Origin: JBNKFQ01 sp050289385
GTDB lineage: Bacteria > Pseudomonadota > Gammaproteobacteria > Pseudomonadales > Porticoccaceae
Direction of reading: 5' to 3'
Length of the DNA stretch: 7,244 bases
Assembly: GCA_050289385.1 (NCBI GenBank)
Contig: JBNKFQ010000115.1
Location: forward strand, 1-7,244
The translations under genes and the position numbers were made by a program. The notes under the pieces were generated by a model. That model did no database searches. It saw only the letters and a list, made by a program, of their open reading frames with translations, and was not told where the DNA came from. Shown here piece by piece: positions 1 through 6,104 of this stretch (position 1 is its first letter; each line of letters starts with the position of its first letter).

Positions 1-242
1 GTGATGTAGCCGTTGGTGACTTGTCTGATGCCGTTCGTCAGAGTGCTGGTGAGCATTTGGTTGACTTAAAGATATTTGATGTCTATCACGGCAAAGGTAT
101 TGAAAATAATAGAAAAAGTGTCGCGATGGGCTTGATCTTTAGAGATTTATCCCGCACCCTTACCGAGCAAGAGATCAATGATGCCGTCGATAAGGTGGTA
201 AGGACACTGGAACAACAATATGGTGCGACTCTAAGGGGTTGA
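1..242 (+). CDS. pheT: Phenylalanyl-tRNA synthetase beta subunit, 3' end (partial)
   Basis: The frame is open from the left edge (first full codon at base 3) to a TGA at 240–242, giving 79 C-terminal residues. They match the ferredoxin-fold anticodon-binding domain that closes bacterial PheT: an LVDLKIFDVYHGKGI stretch, then KSVAMGLIFRD, the SRTLTEQEI segment, and a final helix ending in ATLRG. PheT is the larger subunit of the cytoplasmic alpha2beta2 enzyme that charges tRNA-Phe; this domain grips the tRNA. The body of the gene, and presumably pheS, lie left of the window. ihfA starts 4 bp after the stop, which is the classical pheST–ihfA arrangement. The ihfA ribosome-binding site is embedded in the last pheT codons. 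A TTG at 21–23 opens a shorter reading but is internal to the gene and not a start. Confidence 0.95.
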   Translation, partial: DVAVGDLSDAVRQSAGEHLVDLKIFDVYHGKGIENNRKSVAMGLIFRDLSRTLTEQEINDAVDKVVRTLEQQYGATLRG

Positions 243-246
243 TTGC

Positions 247-561
247 ATGGGAGCACTTACAAAAGCGGATCTCGCTGAAATGCTCTTTCAGGAGCTTGGC
301 CTCAACAAGCGTGAGGCCAAAGAGATTGTCGAACTCTTCTTCGAGGAGATTCGCGCTGCCCTGGAGAAAAACGAACAGGTAAAGCTTTCCGGGTTTGGGA
401 ATTTTGATTTGCGTGAAAAAAGTACGCGACCCGGGCGCAATCCAAAAACGGGGGAAGAGATTCCCATATCTGCACGCCGCGTAGTAACATTCAAACCGGG
501 GCAAAAATTGAAAGCGAGAGTAGAAAGCAGGACAGATCGCTATGCTGGAACCGAGCAATAA
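247..561 (+). CDS. ihfA: Integration host factor alpha subunit
   Basis: This encodes 104 residues, slightly longer than the roughly 99 of E. coli IhfA because of a longer tail. IHF alpha pairs with IHF beta to form a nucleoid protein that bends DNA sharply at specific sites, in recombination, replication and sigma-54 promoter activation. The N-terminal helices (about 4–45) carry the family pattern LTKADLAEMLF…GLNKREAKEIVELFFEEIR. The core QVKLSGFGNFDLR lies at 44–56. The DNA-binding beta arm carries GRNPKTGE at 63–70, with Pro66 as the intercalating proline. RRVVTFKPGQKLK follows at 77–89. The ATG at 247 is preceded by AAGGGG at 233–238, a good Shine-Dalgarno sequence inside the end of pheT. 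The alpha assignment rests on sequence pattern plus the pheT neighbour; IHF beta normally lies elsewhere (next to rpsA). The 3' end overlaps the next gene by 20 bp, so translation is probably coupled. Confidence 0.97.
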   Translation: MGALTKADLAEMLFQELGLNKREAKEIVELFFEEIRAALEKNEQVKLSGFGNFDLREKSTRPGRNPKTGEEIPISARRVVTFKPGQKLKARVESRTDRYAGTEQ

Positions 562-898
562 CAACGAACTTCCGGCGATTCCGGGCAAACGTTACTTTAC
601 CATTGGTGAGGTTAGCGATCTGTGTGAGGTAAAGCCGCATGTATTGCGTTACTGGGAGCAGGAATTTCCCAATTTGAGTCCCGTAAAGCGCAGGGGCAAT
701 CGTCGCTATTATCAGCGTCAGGACGTTCTGCTTATTCGTCAGATTCGCTCGTTACTTTACGATCAGGGCTATACCATCTGTGGAGCCCGTCAGCGTCTTG
801 GGGGCAACAATACAAAGGAAGAGGCGACCCAGTTCCGTCAACTGGTGACTCAGACGGTTGCTGAGTTGGAAGATATTCTCAACGGCCTGAAGGCTTGA
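542..898 (+). CDS. Small MerR-family transcriptional regulator (DNA-binding domain only)
   Basis: This encodes 118 residues. Residues 18–85 form a MerR-type winged helix-turn-helix: YFTIGEVSDLCEVKPHVLRYWEQEF (two helices), then the wing with RRGNRRYYQRQDVLLIRQIR, then LLYDQGYTICGARQRL. The usual MerR coiled coil and effector domain are reduced to a roughly 30-residue helical tail. There is no cysteine cluster of the metal-sensing kind, so ligand and targets are unknown. The gene starts inside the last codons of ihfA (20-bp overlap, different frame) with AGGA at 529–532 as a plausible ribosome-binding site. It is therefore co-transcribed and probably translationally coupled with ihfA. A short MerR-like gene between ihfA and tRNA-Pro is a conserved feature of Pseudomonas-like genomes. 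I do not know an established function for it. Confidence 0.93.
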   Translation: MLEPSNNNELPAIPGKRYFTIGEVSDLCEVKPHVLRYWEQEFPNLSPVKRRGNRRYYQRQDVLLIRQIRSLLYDQGYTICGARQRLGGNNTKEEATQFRQLVTQTVAELEDILNGLKA

Positions 899-943
899 TT
901 TCAGGATATCTTTTCGGATTATAATGTGTGCCAACAAGTTAAC

Positions 944-975
944 AAAAAGGGGCTCCCTTCCGGGAGCCCCTTTTT
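944..975. terminator. Bidirectional rho-independent terminator
   Basis: A perfect 9-bp stem GGGGCTCCC (949–957) / GGGAGCCCC (962–970) with a TTCC loop is flanked by AAAAA (944–948) and TTTTT (971–975). It therefore reads as an intrinsic terminator on both strands. It lies 46 bp after the stop of the MerR-type gene and 8 bp from the 3' end of tRNA-Pro. It most likely ends both the rightward pheT–ihfA–merR transcript and the leftward tRNA transcript. Confidence 0.95.
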
Positions 976-982
976 GTATCAA

Positions 983-1059
983 TGGTCGGGACGGCAGGAT
1001 TTGAACCTGCGACCACCACACCCCCAGTGTGGTGCGCTACCAAACTGCGCTACGCCCCG
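983..1059 (-). tRNA. tRNA-Pro (anticodon GGG)
   Basis: The complement strand folds into a complete 77-nt cloverleaf with an encoded CCA (983–985). The acceptor stem is CGGGGCG/CGTCCCG with one G·U pair and discriminator A. The D stem is GCGC/GCGC with loop AGTTTGGTA. The anticodon stem is CCACA/TGTGG with loop CTGGGGG, which places the anticodon GGG at + strand 1023–1025. The variable loop is TGGTC and the T stem GCAGG/CCTGC with loop TTCAAAT. The C at position 1 of the acceptor is typical of bacterial tRNA-Pro. It reads CCC/CCU codons. The gene is convergent with the pheT–ihfA operon and shares its terminator. No truncated or duplicated 3' half is visible nearby, so nothing suggests this copy serves as an integration site here. 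Confidence 0.97.
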
Positions 1060-1073
1060 ATAGTGAGGCGGAC

Positions 1074-1101
1074 ATGATACCGAAAGTTCTCTGCATTGCA
1101 A
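1074..1101 (-). promoter_or_regulatory. Promoter of tRNA-Pro
   Basis: On the complement strand, a -35-like TTGCAA (1096–1101) and a -10-like TATCAT (1074–1079) are separated by 16 bp. A GC-rich stretch (GTCCGCC) follows before the mature 5' end at 1059. A GC-rich discriminator is typical of stable-RNA promoters under stringent control. The position leaves room for a short 5' leader of roughly 8 nt. The call rests on motif match and position only. Confidence 0.6.
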
Positions 1102-1237
1102 CTGGATATGTGTGCTCTCGGAAAATCAGAGACAGGCAGCGCAAATACATTGGTTGTCAGTTATTCCGACGCGATTAAAAAGATCACCGTTTAATACATT
1201 AAAACCAGCCAACCGGGTTTATTTACCAAAATCCGGC

Positions 1238-1498
1238 TCAGATGCATGTCGGGAACAGTGGTGTGTTGTTCGCTTCGTGCCATTGCACAATGCCGCTCCA
1301 AATCTCCTCTGCGGTTTCGGCATACCAGAACAGTTCGCGATCTTGTTCGTCGATAACCCCTTCCTCTACCAGGAAGTCAACATCAAATGCCCTGTGCCAA
1401 TAATTTTCGCCAACCAGTACAACAGGCACCGGTTTGATTTTTCGCGTCTGTATCAGATTCAAGGTCTCGAACAATTCGTCCAGGGTACCGCATCCGCC
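1238..1498 (-). pseudogene. C-terminal remnant of a LOG-family (lysine decarboxylase-like) gene
   Basis: On the complement strand, 86 codons run without a stop from 1498 to a TGA at 1238–1240. They start with GGCGTLDELFETL, the second half of the PGGxGTxxE signature of LOG-type phosphoribohydrolases (nucleotide-releasing enzymes once annotated as lysine decarboxylases). ETLNLIQTRKI and VPVVLVGENYW follow, and then the tail GVIDEQDRELFWYAETAEE, which belongs to the longer bacterial members. The Rossmann-like N-terminal half and the proline of the motif are missing. The remnant begins directly after the TAA of the LysR gene (1499–1501), in the same frame. A TTG at 1474 could serve as a start, but a product beginning there would lack the active-site motif. 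The absence of internal stops or frameshifts suggests a recent truncation. The only alternative is expression as a fragment, which I consider unlikely. Confidence 0.75.
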
Positions 1499-2407
1499 TT
1501 ATTCAGGCAGATGTTTTTTTATTTTTGACATTTCGCCCGCAAAAATATCGATAAATTCTCTGGCGACTTTGGGCAACGATTTTCCTCGCCGCACTGCCCA
1601 GCCAAACCTGGCTGGCGGCAAGTCTTTGATTGGAACAGGGCAGACATTGTCCTGTTTTTTTAATTGATGGGCATGTAATGCCGGTGTAATTGCATAGCCA
1701 AGGCCCATGCCGGCAAACAGGATAGCAGTATCCCAGTCGTCTACCACGGTTGATGAATTCAGTCGTACATTTGCTACAGCCAGTGCGGTCTCCAGTTGAG
1801 CTTGTGATGTGGATGCACCGTTGAGTCCAATATAGGTAATGTTCTGCAGATCTTTCACTGAAACCTGTCGGCGCTCACCCAGGGGGTCGTCTGCCGGCAC
1901 CACCAGAACCCATGGCATCTCAATGACCGGATGTTGCTCCAGTCCTCGAATTGATTCCCCCATGGTAACAAAGGCCAAATCTGCGAGCTCATTGCGCAAG
2001 GCATCTATGCAGCGTTGGTGTGAGTTGGCTGAGTGAAAATGCAAATTCACATTTGGATAGCGTTTTCGGAACCGGGGAGCAGCATTTTTCATAAAATGCC
2101 TTATCGTTGTGCCACCAGTGGAAATCCCCAGTGTTCCCGCATTGCCTTCCCGATGTTGTTTTACTTGTTGGACGGCCAGTTTTATCGAGTCTATTCCTTC
2201 CAGCACATTTTCGTAAAAAACTTTACCGGTGGTGGTCATGGATACGCCCCTCGCCTTGCGTTCCAGCAAAGGCACACCGACTTCTTTTTCCAGGCGTGAT
2301 ACGTGCTGGCTGACTGCAGGCTGGGTACAGCCTAGTTGACGCGCTACTACGCTGAGATTTTTGGCCTGGCATACAGCGATAAAAATTTCGAGATCATCCA
2401 GAGTCAT
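1499..2407 (-). CDS. LysR-type transcriptional regulator
   Basis: This encodes 302 residues, the usual length for the family. The N-terminal winged helix-turn-helix has LEIFIAVCQAKNLSVVARQL (6–25), then the recognition helix with TQPAVSQHVSRLEKEVG (28–44), then LLERKARGVSMTTTGK. A linker helix follows, and the co-inducer-binding periplasmic-fold domain runs from about 92 to 295, with LGISTGGTT, LADLAFVTM and GLGYAITPALHA as visible landmarks. Effector and regulon are unknown. The gene is divergent from the panB-like gene, with 134 bp between starts, the classic layout for a LysR regulator controlling its neighbour. On the mRNA, a weak AGGG lies 9 nt before the ATG. The reading frame ends at a TAA that is immediately followed by the LOG remnant, so the gene sits at a rearrangement junction but appears complete. 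Confidence 0.93.
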   Translation of the reverse strand: MTLDDLEIFIAVCQAKNLSVVARQLGCTQPAVSQHVSRLEKEVGVPLLERKARGVSMTTTGKVFYENVLEGIDSIKLAVQQVKQHREGNAGTLGISTGGTTIRHFMKNAAPRFRKRYPNVNLHFHSANSHQRCIDALRNELADLAFVTMGESIRGLEQHPVIEMPWVLVVPADDPLGERRQVSVKDLQNITYIGLNGASTSQAQLETALAVANVRLNSSTVVDDWDTAILFAGMGLGYAITPALHAHQLKKQDNVCPVPIKDLPPARFGWAVRRGKSLPKVAREFIDIFAGEMSKIKKHLPE

Positions 2408-2541
2408 TGCGTTGCCCTGTTATTCACACACATAAGTTTTATCTAATAGTATCATACAAAATAATAGAATTGACTATGGTTAGAGCATGCACGAAAGTTC
2501 GCATTTCGTCCAATACCTGTGGTTTGCAGTGGGGGTACAAA
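2408..2541. promoter_or_regulatory. Divergent LysR/panB control region with candidate operator dyads
   Basis: This 134-bp gap between the two divergent starts is markedly AT-rich between 2420 and 2475. It holds two short dyads. ATAA-GTT-TTAT lies at 2432–2442. TaGTATcATACaA lies at 2447–2459 and fits the T-N11-A form of LysR-type operators. Their centres are 16 bp apart. The second lies 40–52 bp upstream of the regulator start and 83–95 bp upstream of the panB start. I could not find a convincing -35/-10 pair for either gene. The operator call is inference from motif form and position. Confidence 0.4.
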
Positions 2542-3357
2542 ATGCGATCAGAAAAGAAATTGATGGTTCCGGACATCATCAGATACAAGGGTAATCAGAA
2601 ACTGGTGATGCTTACTGTGTATGACTTTGCCATGGCTAGATTACTTGACGGAAGAGCCGATATCTTGCTGGTTGGCGACAGTCTGGGATGTGTGGTTCAG
2701 GGGCGCGATACCACATTGAGTGTGACTCTTGACCAGATGGTCTATCACGCAAGTATGGTTGCGCGTGGCGTTCAACAGTCATTGGTTGTGGCAGATTTGC
2801 CATTTGGCTCGTATCAGGCTGGCCCCGAGCAGGCACTGGTTTCATCGGTACGTGTGATAAAGGAGGCCGGTGCAGGGGCAGTCAAGCTTGAAGGCGGGGA
2901 GCGGGCGTGTGAATCCATATCACTCATCACTGCTGCCGGGATTCCTGTGATGGCCCATATTGGTTTGACACCCCAATCCTTCCATTCCTATGGTGGTAAC
3001 AAAGTACAGGGCAAAAGTTTAGAGGCAGGGGAAAAATTAATTGCTGACGCGATGGCAGTTGAGCAAGCTGGTGCTTTCGCTTTGGTATTGGAAGCGATTC
3101 CGGCACCATTAGCAAAACGAATAACGGAATCGATATCTATTCCAACCATTGGTATCGGTGCCGGATCTGATTGTGACGGTCAAGTGTTGGTAATCAACGA
3201 TATGCTCGGTTTGAATAGTGAACCTGCACCAATGAAATTTAACAGGGAATATTGTGTATTGCGTGATCTGATTGCAGAAGCAGCTGAGAGTTATGCCGCA
3301 GAAGTTCGCGACGGATCTTTTCCTGGAGCACAACACTGCTATGGTGCCGCAAACTGA
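2542..3357 (+). CDS. panB: 3-methyl-2-oxobutanoate hydroxymethyltransferase (ketopantoate hydroxymethyltransferase), stand-alone
   Basis: This encodes 271 residues, close to the 264 of E. coli PanB, a (beta/alpha)8 barrel. The family enzyme adds a hydroxymethyl group from methylene-tetrahydrofolate to 2-oxoisovalerate, the first committed step to pantothenate and coenzyme A. Active-site landmarks are all present: VGDSLG with Asp46, ADLPFGSY with Asp85, VKLEGG with Lys115 and Glu117, PVMAHIGLTPQS with His139, LVLEAIP with Glu184 and IGIGAGSDCDGQVLV. Asp46, Asp85 and Glu117 correspond to the magnesium ligands, and Glu184 to the general base. I chose ATG 2542 because homology begins just after it and GGGGG (2531–2535) precedes it. 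The open frame extends back to 2407 through the control region, and ATG 2563 is a possible later start. No panC follows, which is unusual. The GSYQAG and MAHIG wording is less like enterobacterial PanB, so a second, acquired copy is possible. Confidence 0.9.
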   Translation: MRSEKKLMVPDIIRYKGNQKLVMLTVYDFAMARLLDGRADILLVGDSLGCVVQGRDTTLSVTLDQMVYHASMVARGVQQSLVVADLPFGSYQAGPEQALVSSVRVIKEAGAGAVKLEGGERACESISLITAAGIPVMAHIGLTPQSFHSYGGNKVQGKSLEAGEKLIADAMAVEQAGAFALVLEAIPAPLAKRITESISIPTIGIGAGSDCDGQVLVINDMLGLNSEPAPMKFNREYCVLRDLIAEAAESYAAEVRDGSFPGAQHCYGAAN

Positions 3358-3367
3358 AAAGTTCCAG

Positions 3368-3430
3368 GTTCTGAGTTTTGAGTTTGCGGGTTAAAATTCT
3401 GAAGACTCAGAATTCAGAACTCAGAACTCG
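3368..3430. repeat. Field of degenerate heptad repeats, mirrored, at the panB/glnD junction
   Basis: The 63 bp divide into nine 7-mers. The left ones read GTTCTGA, GTTTTGA, GTTTGCG; the right ones AGACTCA, GAATTCA, GAACTCA, GAACTCG. The two sides are near reverse complements. The repeat begins 11 bp after the panB stop and runs over the glnD stop (3414–3416), so it encodes the last GlnD residues. Two foldings compete. One is a long stem with GTTCTGAGTT (3368–3377) against AACTCAGAAC (3418–3427), extendable with G·U pairs. The other is the compact hairpin at 3395–3414. Short tandem heptanucleotide repeats between genes are known from several bacteria; I cannot assign this one to a named family. 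Confidence 0.75.
3393..3414 (-). terminator. Possible weak terminator of glnD inside the heptad field
   Basis: A perfect 8-bp stem AATTCTGA/TCAGAATT with a 4-nt loop occupies 3395–3414. On the glnD (complement) strand the stem runs directly into TT, so the RNA ends in a short U run (AAUUUUAA). The stem is AT-rich and the U tract short, so efficiency is doubtful. The glnD stop codon forms the base of the stem. No comparable U tract follows on the panB strand. Confidence 0.35.
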
Positions 3431-6098
3431 TATGGCTGTCAATTTGTTGCCGAATGCATTGCTGCAATTCAGTCACCAGGGCTTTATCGCCTAACATATT
3501 TCCGTTGCTGTCGGTAATAAAAAATACATCTTCTACCCGTTCACCGAGGGTGGCAATTTTAGCAGCTTGTACACGAATGCCAAATTCCACAAATATTCGG
3601 CCAATTTGCGCCAGCAGTCCAGCGCGGTCGGCCGTAGTTACCTCCAGAATGCTGTAGTTTTTCTTTTTATCATTGGTTAGCGATGTGGTTGTTGATACCG
3701 GAAAGTGTTTTAATTGGCGAGATGTGCGACGGCGAACGATAGCAGAGTATTTATCAAGCAGCTTTAATTCTTTGGTTACCGATCGACGAATAAGTCTGAG
3801 CCGTGCCGGATTGTCGCCAATTGGCTGGTTGTTTTCGTCCAGCACATAAAAAGTGTCCAACGTGTAACCACTGGTTGAATTGTATAGTTTGGCGTCGTGA
3901 ATACTCAAGTGTACGCGGTCCAGGGCTGCGGCCAGGGCAGCAAATATATTTTCACGATCTTTGGTGCGTACAAAGATTTGCGTGGCGCCTTCGGTGGCGG
4001 TAATTTCTGCCGATTTTATCAACACCATTGGCTGGTCGCTGTCGTATTCGGTAATGGCTTTGGTGTGCCAGGCTATATTTGTGGCGCTCTCCTGCAAAAA
4101 ATACTCATCACCAACATTCTCCCACAGGGCCAGCGCTTCCTTACGGGTCACACCATCATTTTTTAACAGTTCCAATGCCTGTTTGCGGGTGTCCTGAATC
4201 CACTGTTTCCGATCGACCGGATTTTCCAGTCCCCGTGCCAGGGCTTTGCCGGTTTCGATATAGAGTTGGCTGAGCAGACTTGCTTTCCAGCTGTTCCAGA
4301 GATCGGGATTGGTTGCATTAATATCGGCAACCGTTAGCGCATACAACAAGTCCAGGTGCAGTTGATCCTGAACCTGACGGGCAAACGCGTTGATAATTTC
4401 AGGGTCGGATATGTCCTGCTTTTGCGATGTTTGTGACATCAGCAGATGATGTTGTACCAACCAGGCGAGAATATTGCCTTCTCGCTTTGTCATGCGGTGT
4501 CGTGTCGCAAATGCCCTTACATCACGAGCGCCAAGGGTTGAGTGATCACCACCACGACCTTTGGCAATATCATGGTAAAGCCCCGCTATCAGCAATAGCT
4601 CTTTTTTCTCAAGTTTTTTATAAATGGTTGCTGCAAGAGGGAATTTTTCCTGCCCCGTCTTTCGTCCAAACAATCTGATATTTTTTAATACTTGTAAGGT
4701 GTGCACATCTACTGGATAGATATGGAACAGATCGTGTTGCATACGTCCGACGATACGTCCGAACTCGGGCAGGTAACGCCCAAGAACACCATAGCGCGTC
4801 ATAAGTTGCAAGACAGTTGATAGATGATTTTCCAGTCGGAACAAAGATATAAACAGTTTGCGATGATAAATGTTATTGCGGAATTCGTCATCAATCAGAT
4901 TGGTGTGAGTCTGAATCTGGCGAATGGCAGATGCACGCAGACCTTTGGCATTGGGTGTAGATGCCAGTTGCAGAAATATTTCCAGTAAAGCCGCGGGATG
5001 TTCAGCAAACACCTGGTTGTTTCTGGCTTCCAGGTAGCCGCCGCGTAGTTGAAAGTGCTTGTTGACGGGAGTGATGACTTCTTCAGTTGGATCTTTAAGT
5101 ACGGCCTCTTGCAAAAATTGCATAAACACTTCGTTGAGAACGCGCAGTTGCATCACTGTGCGGTAGTAGTCCTGCATGAACTTTTCTACGCCCAGCCGTT
5201 GTTTGCTGTCTCTATACCCGAACATATCTGCCAGCTCTCGTTGCAGGTCAAATTGTAATCTTTCCTGAGCTCGGCCAGACAGCATGTGCAAGCCGTATCT
5301 TACCCGTCGTAAAAATTTCTCTCCGCGTCGCAGGGTATTAAGCTCTTTTTTGCTGAAAAACTTTTTGCCTTTCAGTTGGTCCAGGGTTTGTACATGATAG
5401 TAGCGTCTGGCGATCCAGGTGACCGTTTGAATATCGCGCAAACCACCCGGAGATTCCTTGACGTTTGGTTCCAGGTCGTATTCGGTAGTGCCATGGCGTG
5501 CATGACGTGCGTTTTGCTCGTCACGTTTGGCGGCAAAAAAATCCGTTGCGGGCCAAATATATGTGGGGCCGGTATGATCATGCATCTGTTCGCGCAAAGT
5601 GTCGTCACCGGCAATGGTGCGACATTCCATCAAGCTGGTAGCGACGGTGATATCTGCACGGGCAGATTCCACGCATTGATCGATGGTGCGCACACTATGG
5701 CCGACATCAAGACGTAAATCCCAGAGCAGGGTGAGAAACTGCTCAATTCTGGATTGGTAATCGGTACCGTTGTCTTTTGCCAACAGTAAAAGAAGATCAA
5801 TATCCGAGTGAGGTTGCAGTTCGCCACGACCGTAGCCGCCTACGGCAACCAGACTTATTTTGTCGTCAAAGCCAAACTGCTGCCATGCGTGGTACAGCAT
5901 GCGATCAAAGAAGGCTGCACGTTGATGAATTAAGGTATCAACATTTTCACCCTGGCGAAAGCGTTCGTCCAGATTCCGATTGACCTTTGCCAGAGCTGAA
6001 GACAGCAGCTCTTTCAGGTTATTCTGGTTCAGACTCTGTAAAAACTCCGCTTCCTCAAAAACACAGGCTGAGTCATGCGATAAGTCTGGTGGTAGCAT
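3414..6098 (-). CDS. glnD: Bifunctional [protein-PII] uridylyltransferase / uridylyl-removing enzyme
   Basis: This encodes 894 residues, matching the roughly 890 of the family. GlnD is the cytoplasmic nitrogen sensor that adds UMP to PII proteins (GlnB/GlnK) when glutamine is low and removes it when glutamine is high. The nucleotidyltransferase domain carries VAVGGYGRGELQPHSDIDLLL (84–104), with Asp99 and Asp101 as the metal-binding pair. PNVKESPGGLRD (211–222) is the conserved follow-on motif. The HD hydrolase domain includes HDLFHIYPVDVHT (455–467) and GLYHDIAKGRGGDHS (506–520), with His509-Asp510 as the HD pair. Two ACT domains, about 707–785 and 816–888, bind glutamine. All catalytic landmarks are intact. 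The gene follows map, an order also known in Pseudomonas. The ATG at 6098 has no clear Shine-Dalgarno sequence, and a repeat element begins 6 bp upstream of it. The final residues (SSEF) are encoded by the heptad repeat. Confidence 0.97.
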   Translation of the reverse strand: MLPPDLSHDSACVFEEAEFLQSLNQNNLKELLSSALAKVNRNLDERFRQGENVDTLIHQRAAFFDRMLYHAWQQFGFDDKISLVAVGGYGRGELQPHSDIDLLLLLAKDNGTDYQSRIEQFLTLLWDLRLDVGHSVRTIDQCVESARADITVATSLMECRTIAGDDTLREQMHDHTGPTYIWPATDFFAAKRDEQNARHARHGTTEYDLEPNVKESPGGLRDIQTVTWIARRYYHVQTLDQLKGKKFFSKKELNTLRRGEKFLRRVRYGLHMLSGRAQERLQFDLQRELADMFGYRDSKQRLGVEKFMQDYYRTVMQLRVLNEVFMQFLQEAVLKDPTEEVITPVNKHFQLRGGYLEARNNQVFAEHPAALLEIFLQLASTPNAKGLRASAIRQIQTHTNLIDDEFRNNIYHRKLFISLFRLENHLSTVLQLMTRYGVLGRYLPEFGRIVGRMQHDLFHIYPVDVHTLQVLKNIRLFGRKTGQEKFPLAATIYKKLEKKELLLIAGLYHDIAKGRGGDHSTLGARDVRAFATRHRMTKREGNILAWLVQHHLLMSQTSQKQDISDPEIINAFARQVQDQLHLDLLYALTVADINATNPDLWNSWKASLLSQLYIETGKALARGLENPVDRKQWIQDTRKQALELLKNDGVTRKEALALWENVGDEYFLQESATNIAWHTKAITEYDSDQPMVLIKSAEITATEGATQIFVRTKDRENIFAALAAALDRVHLSIHDAKLYNSTSGYTLDTFYVLDENNQPIGDNPARLRLIRRSVTKELKLLDKYSAIVRRRTSRQLKHFPVSTTTSLTNDKKKNYSILEVTTADRAGLLAQIGRIFVEFGIRVQAAKIATLGERVEDVFFITDSNGNMLGDKALVTELQQCIRQQIDSHTSSEF

Positions 6099-6104
6099 AT
6101 CAGT

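Noticed and set aside
175..588. A 137-codon complement-strand frame across pheT, ihfA and the MerR-type gene.
   Set aside because: It is antisense to three well-supported genes and has no recognisable domain.
983..1059. tRNA-Pro as the attachment site of an integrative element carrying LysR and panB.
   Set aside because: The pair lies on the 5' side of the tRNA. No integrase gene is present and no duplicated 3' tRNA segment is visible.
1112..1528. A 138-codon open frame on the + strand through the region left of the LysR gene.
   Set aside because: It lies antisense to the LOG remnant, whose complement-strand translation shows a clear family signature, and the + strand product shows no recognisable pattern.
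2407..2541. Extending panB upstream to the first in-frame ATG at 2407.
   Set aside because: The extra 45 residues show no PanB similarity, would cover the whole divergent control region, and would start opposite the LysR start codon. The start at 2542 gives a family-typical length.
3368..3430. A short CRISPR-like array.
   Set aside because: The units are contiguous 7-mers without spacers and are mirrored, so the region is a tandem/inverted repeat and not a CRISPR array.
5376..5717. A 113-codon + strand frame inside glnD.
   Set aside because: It is antisense to the conserved nucleotidyltransferase region of GlnD, with no ribosome site or family resemblance of its own.
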